Below are positions 7,258-12,875 of a DNA stretch of 13,686 nt, piece by piece. Source of the DNA: CBFGRV01 sp965651265 (lineage in GTDB: Bacteria > Bacteroidota > Rhodothermia > Rhodothermales > VXPQ01). The stretch covers positions 1 to 13,686 of the forward strand of contig CBFGRV010000074.1 in NCBI GenBank assembly GCA_965651265.1, written 5' to 3'. Each line of letters starts with the position of its first letter. Within the stretch, counting starts at the first letter, position 1. Under the pieces are notes generated by a model that did no database searches, was not told the DNA's origin, and saw nothing but the letters and a program-made list of their open reading frames with translations. The translations under genes were made by a program, and so were the position numbers.

Positions 7258-7470
7258 ATGTACGTGATCACCGACCGATGTACGAATTGTGGACTATGTG
7301 TCGAGGTATGCCCGATCGGTGCGATCCAGGCCGGAGACCCCATTCACGTGATCGACGAAACGTGCTGCGATTTCGAGGAATGTCGCGTCGTTTGTCCGGA
7401 AGACGCCATCATTGAATCAACGATGATTTCCGGGGACGGCCGATCGGACGACGTGGAGGCTCCGCGATGA
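7258..7470 (+). CDS. Small ferredoxin with one canonical [4Fe-4S] site and one irregular second site
   Basis: Protein of 70 aa in the bacterial two-cluster ferredoxin fold. The first motif is canonical: CTNCGLCVEVCP (Cys8, 11, 14, 18). The second reads CCDFEECRVVCP (Cys36, 37, 42, 46). By register the second cysteine of CxxCxxC is Phe39, and Cys37 is an extra neighbour. The second centre may therefore be a [3Fe-4S] cluster, a [4Fe-4S] cluster using Cys37, or absent. The short acidic tail (about 55-70) is typical of soluble ferredoxins. Its stop overlaps the next start (ATGA at 7467-7470). Within this operon the obvious client is the radical SAM enzyme, which needs an electron donor; that pairing is inferred. 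Confidence 0.85.
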   Translation: MYVITDRCTNCGLCVEVCPIGAIQAGDPIHVIDETCCDFEECRVVCPEDAIIESTMISGDGRSDDVEAPR

Positions 7471-8030
7471 GAGGCGCGCTCGTCACGCGGAAGGTCCTTT
7501 ACGACGTCTTGGATGAGCTCGGGCAGCGCTGTTCGGGTCGCGTATGGCTCCTTGGGGAGACGTCGCATGTCTACGAGGGATGGCGGTCCTGGACGGATGC
7601 CGTTCATGTGTGGTCGGAGGTTCGCCATCGAGACGAGTGGTTGGCAGCGCTCGCTATATGTCGCCGGACGCACGGCGTGGACATCCACGATGAATTTCCC
7701 GGGGACGTGATTCCTCTTCCCGACGGCTACGAGGAGCGTGCCCGCGAGGCCGGTCGTCGGGGCGATCTGCATGTCGCGCACTTCGATCCCTATAGCGTCG
7801 CGTTCCGGCACATCGCGCGCGGAGACGAACCGGATTATCACATCGTGATGATGTACATAGAGCGCGGATGGATCGATCCAAATCGTATGGATGCGCTGCT
7901 TCAGGACTTGCTGCCTCGCTTCACTATGAAGACGATCCAGCAGGACCCGGCGGAATTTCGGCGCAAGTACAAGGGCATGACACAGATGGCCGCGCGCCTG
8001 ACTCCGGGGACCGTGCACCGGCCGTTCTGA
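7467..8030 (+). CDS. Possible nucleotidyltransferase-fold protein (DUF6036-like), 187 aa
   Basis: Soluble protein of 187 aa coupled to the ferredoxin gene by an ATGA overlap, with GGAGG at 7455-7459 placed seven bases before the start. The N-terminal part (VWLLGETSHVYEGWRSWTD) and a central YSVAFRHIARGDEPDYHIVMMYIERGW segment (about 111-137) recall DUF6036/minimal nucleotidyltransferase proteins, where a similar Lys/Arg-x2-D segment precedes a short helical tail. The catalytic GS-x-D-D pattern of active nucleotidyltransferases is not visible; GET and WTD are only partial echoes. It may be a degenerate or substrate-binding relative. Function in this operon is unknown, and the family call is tentative. 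Confidence 0.65.
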   Translation: MRGALVTRKVLYDVLDELGQRCSGRVWLLGETSHVYEGWRSWTDAVHVWSEVRHRDEWLAALAICRRTHGVDIHDEFPGDVIPLPDGYEERAREAGRRGDLHVAHFDPYSVAFRHIARGDEPDYHIVMMYIERGWIDPNRMDALLQDLLPRFTMKTIQQDPAEFRRKYKGMTQMAARLTPGTVHRPF

Positions 8031-8052
8031 TCAATCCCATGATCCCACCAGT

Positions 8053-8454
8053 ATGACAAACGCGGAAGATCATCGAACCCTCGAATCGAAGGCGGCGCGG
8101 CTTGCCGAAGGCCGGCTCGAGTGGAACGAGCTGGACTTCGTCGGATGGCGGGAATTCAGGCGCATGACACCCGCCGTCGTTGGGATGGAGATCGGGCGCA
8201 TCGAACGCGACATGCGGCAAATGGGGCCGAAGGATCCGGCGTACAACGACATCGTCCGCATTCGATTTGCGCTGCGGACGTTCATCGAAGGACTCGAAAA
8301 TGCACCGCAGGAAACATTGCCCGAGCGCGCAGAACACCTCCGGACCGCGCTGCTTGCGTTGTCCCTCATGGCCGATCGGCTCGACTCGGAGACCCTTCGG
8401 TACGCGGCGCATCGGCTGCGATACGTACACGACCGGATGAACCTGATCTACTGA
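8053..8454 (+). CDS. Unrecognised helical 133-aa protein
   Basis: I do not recognise this protein. It is soluble, with no signal peptide and no cysteine, and looks almost wholly alpha-helical. Heptad-like runs of Leu, Arg and Glu lie in residues 8-24, 40-56, 63-80 and 88-130. Highly charged ends and four predicted helices suggest a small bundle or adaptor. It starts 22 bases after the preceding gene without a clear Shine-Dalgarno sequence and ends 23 bases before the double-UspA gene. Its composition and its place in a gap-free same-strand run argue that it is real. A competing frame from 8121 runs into the next gene but has unnatural composition here. Confidence 0.65.
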   Translation: MTNAEDHRTLESKAARLAEGRLEWNELDFVGWREFRRMTPAVVGMEIGRIERDMRQMGPKDPAYNDIVRIRFALRTFIEGLENAPQETLPERAEHLRTALLALSLMADRLDSETLRYAAHRLRYVHDRMNLIY

Positions 8455-8460
8455 ATCGTC

Positions 8461-8467
8461 GAAGGAG
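8461..8467 (+). promoter_or_regulatory. Ribosome binding site that sets the start of the UspA/PCP_red gene
   Basis: GAAGGAG at 8461-8467 lies ten bases before ATG 8478, a good Shine-Dalgarno match. The same frame is open far upstream, to 8121, but that region overlaps the 133-aa gene. A second in-frame ATG at 8514 has AGAGG (8506-8510) only three bases away and coincides with the usual start of UspA domains (MYEQIFVPVD). I favour 8478. Confidence 0.55.
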
Positions 8468-8477
8468 TCCGCCGCAA

Positions 8478-10427
8478 ATGCATCATCGCGAAAGCCTGTA
8501 TCCAGAGAGGCCTATGTACGAGCAGATCTTCGTTCCCGTCGACAACTCCGACCACTCCCTGGCGAGCATCGACCTCGCGGTAGACCTCGCCGGCCGCCTG
8601 GGTGCGAGCCTCGTCGGCAGTCACGCCTACGCCGCGCGGATGCACGATTATCGTTTCAAGCAGATGGAGTTCACGCTGCCTGAGGAGTACCTCCTCGAGG
8701 AGGAGATGGAGAAACAGCGCAAGATCCACGACACGCTCATCACGATGGGCCTGGAGCTGATTTCCGATTCGTACCTGACCGTGATGGAGAAGCGGTGCCG
8801 GGAGGCGAACCTTCCGTTTCAGCCCAAGATGTACGACGGAAAGAACTGGAAGGTCATCGTGCGGGATATAGAGGAGAGCGGATACGATTTAGTGGTGATG
8901 GGTGCGCTCGGGCTGGGCGCCGTCCGGGATAGCGTTCTCGGTAGTGTTTGCTCGCGCGTCGTGCGGCGCATCCGGACGGACTGTCTCGTTGTAAAGAACA
9001 CGGATCGGATGCAGGAGGTTGGCGAGCCTGTCGGCGGGCAGATCATCGTCGCCGTTGACGGCAGCCCGGAGTCGTTCGCCGGCCTGAAGACGGCCCTCGA
9101 GCTTGGCCGCCTGTTCGATCGCCCCGTGGAGGCGATTTCCGTCTACGATCCCTACCTCCATTATGCGATGTTCAACAGCATCGTGAACGTGCTGACGGAG
9201 AAGGCCTCGAAGGTGTTCAGGTTCAAGGAGCAGGAGCAGCTTCACGAGGAGGTGATCGACACCGGGCTCGCCAAGATCTACCAATCCCATCTGGAAGTGG
9301 CCCGGCGGATCGCCGCACAAGAGGGCGTGGACCTGAAGATCACGCTGCTCGACGGCAAGGCCTTCGACAAGATTCTGCAGTACGTGCGGCGGGAGAAGCC
9401 CTGGCTGCTGGTCGTCGGGCGCATCGGTGTGCACAGCGACGAGGAGATGGATATCGGCAGCAATACGGAGAATCTGTTGCGCCTCGCGCCGTGCAACGTG
9501 CTACTTTCGAGCCGCCGCTACATCCCTCCGCTGGACGTGCAGGCGGAGGAGTCGATGATCTGGACGGAGGAGGCGTCTGCGCTTGTGAACACGGCGCCCG
9601 ATTTTGCCCGAAAGATCGCACGTACGACGATTCACCGCTGGGCGATGGAGCGTGGGCACTCGGTGATCACGCGGAAGGTGGTCGAACAGGCGATGGCGAC
9701 CATTCTTCCCGAATCCGCCATGAAGTCGATGGGCATCGTAGCCGAGACAGTTGCGCGCGAGCGCATCGCGGCCGGCGATGACGTCACGTATCTCTGCCAG
9801 AATTGCGGATATGCGGCACGCGGATTCGAACCCGCGGTCTGCGCCGTCTGCGGCGCCCCTCCAGAACAGTTCGAAAAGCTGGACAAGGAAGCGATCAAGA
9901 AGTTGGCCCCACTGGAGGGCGCGCTGCAGGAGATCGAGACGTTTGATAAGAAGAAGCTGAGCTGGACGGGCGAGGCGCGCCAGCTGCTGCGCGAGGTGCC
10001 GGACGGCTACCAGATGCGGCGGGCGCGGGCGCAGATCGAGAAGAGCGCGCGCGTAAAAGGACTGGATACCATCACCTTCGAGATGGTGGCGGATGTCGTC
10101 GCAGATCTCCTGGAGGATACCTCCGCACTCGCGCCACGCGGCCGACTTAAGGCCGGCACTGGCGATACGACGCTCGAGCCAGGCGAGAGCCGCGCCGTAG
10201 ATCTCGTGCCGCGTGACGGCTTCCGGTGGACGCGCGAAGCATGGGCTCGCCTGGAACGCGTGCCGGAAGGATTCATGCGCGACAAGACCAAAATCAGGAT
10301 GGAAGACGCGGCCCGTGCGCGTGAAACGACTATCATCACGCTCGAAATCGCCGAAGAGGGCATCGCAGAAGCTCGCAAGGCGATGGAAGAGGCCATCCGA
10401 AAACAAGCCGAAGCTGGACGGAGCTGA
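8478..10427 (+). CDS. Double-UspA protein with three PCP_red domains and a rubredoxin-like knuckle
   Basis: Soluble protein of 649 aa with a modular architecture. UspA 1 spans about 13-173 and UspA 2 about 187-346. Both keep the ATP-binding signature G-x2-G-x9-G-S (Gly142/Gly145/Gly155-Ser156 and Gly314/Gly317/Gly327-Ser328), so both may bind nucleotide. PCP_red 1 lies at about 361-408 (WTEEASALVNTAP...VITRKVVEQAM). A zinc or iron knuckle with CQNC (440-443) and CAVC (455-458) follows in a rubredoxin-like frame. PCP_red 2 is at about 495-543 and PCP_red 3 at about 582-635, separated by a Gly/Thr/Glu-rich linker (548-575). PCP_red is otherwise known from the C-terminus of BchB/ChlB. Triplication in one chain suggests multivalent binding of a tetrapyrrole or of the same partner protein. 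A gap of one base separates the stop from the next start. Domain calls are good; function is inferred. Confidence 0.85.
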   Translation: MHHRESLYPERPMYEQIFVPVDNSDHSLASIDLAVDLAGRLGASLVGSHAYAARMHDYRFKQMEFTLPEEYLLEEEMEKQRKIHDTLITMGLELISDSYLTVMEKRCREANLPFQPKMYDGKNWKVIVRDIEESGYDLVVMGALGLGAVRDSVLGSVCSRVVRRIRTDCLVVKNTDRMQEVGEPVGGQIIVAVDGSPESFAGLKTALELGRLFDRPVEAISVYDPYLHYAMFNSIVNVLTEKASKVFRFKEQEQLHEEVIDTGLAKIYQSHLEVARRIAAQEGVDLKITLLDGKAFDKILQYVRREKPWLLVVGRIGVHSDEEMDIGSNTENLLRLAPCNVLLSSRRYIPPLDVQAEESMIWTEEASALVNTAPDFARKIARTTIHRWAMERGHSVITRKVVEQAMATILPESAMKSMGIVAETVARERIAAGDDVTYLCQNCGYAARGFEPAVCAVCGAPPEQFEKLDKEAIKKLAPLEGALQEIETFDKKKLSWTGEARQLLREVPDGYQMRRARAQIEKSARVKGLDTITFEMVADVVADLLEDTSALAPRGRLKAGTGDTTLEPGESRAVDLVPRDGFRWTREAWARLERVPEGFMRDKTKIRMEDAARARETTIITLEIAEEGIAEARKAMEEAIRKQAEAGRS

Positions 10428-10428
10428 C

Positions 10429-10854
10429 ATGAAATTCTTCTGTGTCTCATGCGACAATCCGATGGAGCTTGCGACCGTCGACGGTCCGGAGGAGGGAGCG
10501 ATGCGTCTCGTCTTCGAGTGCTCCGCATGCGGGCGCCAGATGGCCATGCATACGAACGCCGGCGAAACGCGGATCGTGCGGTCACTCGGGCTGAAGATCG
10601 AAGGACGTCAGACGAGCAGGAGGCCGACCGCTCGTGAGGCGGAGTCGGGGTGTCCGTTCAGCAGCGTGGCGAACGAGGCCTTCGAGCGCGCCGGCATCCC
10701 ATGGACGGCCGGTGCGCGCGTGCGCGTCGAACGGATCCCTTCCTTTGCGCGCGAGATGGCGATGAAAGGCGTGGAGGATTATGCAAGGGCAAAGGGGTAC
10801 GCGGAGATCTCCGAGGACGTACTCGACGAGGCCCGCGGGCGACTTGGGATGTAG
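10429..10854 (+). CDS. Zinc-ribbon protein with C-terminal PCP_red domain, 141 aa
   Basis: Protein of 141 aa. The N-terminal zinc ribbon has CVSC (5-8) and CSAC (31-34) about 22 residues apart. A basic linker with one extra cysteine (Cys75 in SGCPFSS) leads to a PCP_red domain at about 91-138: WTAGARVRVERIPSFAREMAMKGVEDYAR then YAEISEDVLDEAR. GGAG at 10420-10423 gives a five-base spacing to the ATG, which lies one base beyond the preceding stop. It is the last gene of the operon. The pairing of a four-cysteine site with PCP_red repeats the layout of the central part of the upstream protein, so it may be a stand-alone version of it. The role is unknown. Confidence 0.85.
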   Translation: MKFFCVSCDNPMELATVDGPEEGAMRLVFECSACGRQMAMHTNAGETRIVRSLGLKIEGRQTSRRPTAREAESGCPFSSVANEAFERAGIPWTAGARVRVERIPSFAREMAMKGVEDYARAKGYAEISEDVLDEARGRLGM

Positions 10855-10909
10855 CTCGACGCGCCCGAAACCGGAGCGGCAAGCCGCGCTCAGCCGGACG
10901 GTCCGATTG

Positions 10910-11416
10910 TTAACCGGCCAAACCGGCTGTTAGCCCGCTGAACAGATCCGAGGGCACCGAAGACTCGGAATCCAGTCGATCCTCGAGTAAGGTCATAATC
11001 GCGCCTGCCTCTGGCGTGAGGTCATCCAACAGGTAGCCCGCATCGCGCACGAGAGCGCGCCAACGGTCGTCGATCGGGATCCGACGCCGGCCGCGGTCGC
11101 CTTCGGGCACCATCTCCAGCCGCAGCTCGACGAACCGATGAAACCGCTCGAGGTCCGCACACTCCTCGTCCGAGAACGCCGATCGGAAGACGTCCGCTGC
11201 CGTCGCAGAGTAGTCGCCCTTGAGCCCGTCGACGTAACGGGCACTTGGGAGATATACGTCATCGAACCAGATCCGGAGGAGCTCGAAAGCCAGCTGTTCC
11301 GGCTCCATCTTCGTTGTGAGTCGCTCGTGGGCGTGCGCCGAAGAGAGGAGGGCGAGAAATGCCGTGACTCGCCGCCGGATTTCGGTCGGATGATCGAGGC
11401 GGGTTTCGGGCTTCAA
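10910..11416 (-). CDS. Unrecognised 168-aa minus-strand protein
   Basis: I do not recognise this protein. Soluble and predicted helical, acidic in the C-terminal half. It has one cysteine in SDEECADLERFHRFVELRLE. No signal peptide or membrane segment is seen. The longest reading begins at a TTG (11416); an internal ATG at 11308 (MEPEQLAFELL) would give 132 aa and may be the real start, since neither has a clear Shine-Dalgarno sequence. It lies 15 bases downstream of the 118-aa gene on the same strand, so the two probably form an operon. It converges on the oxidase-associated operon with 55 bases between stop codons. Natural composition and the lack of any better plus-strand frame support it. 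Confidence 0.6.
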   Translation of the reverse strand: MKPETRLDHPTEIRRRVTAFLALLSSAHAHERLTTKMEPEQLAFELLRIWFDDVYLPSARYVDGLKGDYSATAADVFRSAFSDEECADLERFHRFVELRLEMVPEGDRGRRRIPIDDRWRALVRDAGYLLDDLTPEAGAIMTLLEDRLDSESSVPSDLFSGLTAGLAG

Positions 11417-11431
11417 AGCTTGGGGTGATGA

Positions 11432-11788
11432 TCAGAAGTCGGCCTCCGGCAAAAGGCGCCAGTGAGGTTCGCCATCCGGCTTGAAATTCTGGGTGGCGAT
11501 GAAATTCCAGCCGTCGTGGAAGTTTAGTTTGAACTTCCCGCCTCCAAAGCGCGCATGCAGGTAGTCCGTCGGCGAGCCCAGTAGATCGAGGCACTCGCCG
11601 GCATGCATTCGGTCGAGTTTTTTGAACCGAACCGACCCACGCCACGGCTCCTGGACGAGGATGGTCACGGTGACGCGCCCGACGAGCTCGACGAACGCCT
11701 TGTTCAGCTCCTCGTCGGACGGATCGTGGCCCCTCCGCTCGAACTGCTTTCGAACGAACGGCTCAAAGAGTGTCCACAGCCACTCCAT
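11432..11788 (-). CDS. Unrecognised 118-aa minus-strand protein
   Basis: I do not recognise this protein. It is soluble, rich in Trp, Phe and His, with an N-terminal amphipathic helix (WLWTLFEPFVRKQFERR) and a mixed second half (LDRMHAGECLDLLGSP, then FGGGKFKLNFHDGWNFIATQNF) that looks like a small beta-sheet domain. One cysteine, no signal peptide. It begins with ATG at 11788 and heads a two-gene minus-strand unit with the 168-aa gene. Transcription would be divergent from the cupredoxin lipoprotein gene, sharing the AT-rich region at about 11800-11870. The linkage between the two proteins is the only functional hint. Confidence 0.6.
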   Translation of the reverse strand: MEWLWTLFEPFVRKQFERRGHDPSDEELNKAFVELVGRVTVTILVQEPWRGSVRFKKLDRMHAGECLDLLGSPTDYLHARFGGGKFKLNFHDGWNFIATQNFKPDGEPHWRLLPEADF

Positions 11789-11826
11789 CAGAAGAATCAG
11801 GAATCATCCCTAAGTCGCACTCAAGT

Positions 11827-11866
11827 TTGAAAAAGCCTCTTGAATCTTAACTATATTTTCGATAAT
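11827..11866 (+). promoter_or_regulatory. AT-rich promoter-like region for the cupredoxin/cytochrome oxidase unit
   Basis: This is the most AT-rich stretch of the window. Plausible elements are TTGAAA (11827-11832) with TATATT (11852-11857) at 19 bases, or TTGAAT (11840-11845) with GATAAT (11861-11866) at 15 bases; neither spacing is ideal. It lies between divergent genes and about 125 bases ahead of the lipoprotein start. The 202-base intergenic stretch 11789-11990 holds no other gene that I can support. Confidence 0.4.
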
Positions 11867-11990
11867 CACAAATGGGAGTGCGCTCGAGTTGGGGCGCCGA
11901 CCTGAACGCGCTACCTACGGCGTTTGGTGGCCGGCCGTGGCCGTGTCACGCTGTTCGATAGTGGTCCTCTCAATTTCAAGAATGTACCCT

Positions 11991-12773
11991 ATGAACAGCC
12001 TCAAGCACTCATTGATCGTCTTAGTTTCCACGGCTTTCGTACTCGCCGGTTGTGGGGGTGGAGGAAGCAATTCGCCCGGCGGAGCCGCTCAGGGCGAACA
12101 GACGGCCGCCACCCAGGAGCCCGCCGGCTCCGCCTCCATCACGGGTACCATAAACTTCACGGGCACCGCGCCGGCGCCTCAAAGGCTCAATCTTGACCGT
12201 GAATGCATGGACCTGCGCAGTGAGCCGGCCACGGCCCAGACGGTCGTCGCGAACGATAACAACACCCTTCGGTGGGTCTTCGTCTATGTGAAGGAAGGCC
12301 TCGGAGATCGGGAATTCGCTGTGGTGCCCGAACCGGTCGTCCTCGATCAGCATGGCTGCATGTACGAGCCGCATGTCCTGGGCGTGCAGGCAGGGCAGAC
12401 GTTGAAGATCCTCAACAGCGATCCGCTGCTCCATAACATTCACGCGATGCCGGAAGACAACCGGCCGTTCAACTTCGGAATGCCGACCGCCGGACAAGAG
12501 CGCGAAGAGAGATTCCGCGTTCCCGAGGTAATGGTCCGCATCAAATGCGATGTGCATCCATGGATGCTGGCATGGGCCGGAGTCACCGAGCATCCGTTTT
12601 TCGGCGTATCGGATGAATCGGGTTCCTACTCTATCGAGAATCTCCCGGCCGGGGATTATGTGATCGAGGCCTGGCACGAGGAATTCGGGACGCAGACCCA
12701 GAACGTGACGGTGGGCGACGGGGAGTCCGTAACGCTCGATTTTACCTTCGGAGAAGGCGCAGCCATAGGTTAG
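11991..12773 (+). CDS. Cupredoxin-like lipoprotein with carboxypeptidase-regulatory-like C-terminal domain
   Basis: Protein of 260 aa. The lipoprotein signal peptide ends in the lipobox LAGC (Cys21), followed by a Gly/Ser/Thr-rich linker (22-48). The cupredoxin-type domain (about 49-200) offers a type-1 copper site: His148 in LLHNIHAMP and Cys186, His189, Met192 in CDVHPWM. Cys72 and Cys123 may form a disulfide. A C-terminal transthyretin-like/CarboxypepD_reg segment (about 205-255) reads GSYSIENLPAGDYVIEAWHEE. Proteins of this kind are often encoded next to alternative complex III or cytochrome c oxidase genes, and here ctaD follows after about 100 bases. It may shuttle electrons or copper to the oxidase on the outer face of a membrane. 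The ATG at 11982 (adding MYP) is an alternative start; no Shine-Dalgarno is clear. The domain call is solid; the role is inferred. Confidence 0.82.
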   Translation: MNSLKHSLIVLVSTAFVLAGCGGGGSNSPGGAAQGEQTAATQEPAGSASITGTINFTGTAPAPQRLNLDRECMDLRSEPATAQTVVANDNNTLRWVFVYVKEGLGDREFAVVPEPVVLDQHGCMYEPHVLGVQAGQTLKILNSDPLLHNIHAMPEDNRPFNFGMPTAGQEREERFRVPEVMVRIKCDVHPWMLAWAGVTEHPFFGVSDESGSYSIENLPAGDYVIEAWHEEFGTQTQNVTVGDGESVTLDFTFGEGAAIG

Positions 12774-12808
12774 TTCGGTCCGGCTCTGCCGATCGATCTA
12801 CCTCACTG

Positions 12809-12829
12809 CTGCGCCGGAATCCGGTGCAG
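12809..12829 (+). terminator. Hairpin between the lipoprotein and oxidase genes (attenuator or weak terminator)
   Basis: Bases 12809-12817 (CTGCGCCGG) pair with 12821-12829 (CCGGTGCAG) as a nine-base-pair stem with one G-U wobble and a three-base loop. The downstream sequence (GTTGTTCCCATTCC) is pyrimidine-rich but not a proper U-run. It could trim transcription into the oxidase gene or stabilise the lipoprotein mRNA. It is the strongest stem I found in the intergenic regions. Confidence 0.45.
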
Positions 12830-12875
12830 GTTGTTCCCATTCCTCTTCCCTCCCCCCACGTTCCGGTGAAGCGCT

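Noticed and set aside
8121..8477. Upstream extension of the double-UspA reading frame
   Set aside because: It overlaps the 133-aa gene and has an Arg/Ala/His-rich out-of-frame composition; a strong Shine-Dalgarno precedes ATG 8478.
9501..10547. A 348-codon open frame on the minus strand
   Set aside because: Antisense to the PCP_red repeats; His/Arg-rich and without recognisable motifs.
5175..10854. A dark-operative protochlorophyllide reductase or photosynthesis cluster
   Set aside because: PCP_red domains are present, but no BchL/BchN/BchB nitrogenase-like catalytic domain or other pigment gene is visible.
10875..10890. GC-rich inverted repeat (AGCGGC AA GCCGCGCT) between convergent operons as a terminator
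   Set aside because: The loop would be too small unless pairs are opened, and no U-tract follows on either strand; not strong enough to annotate.
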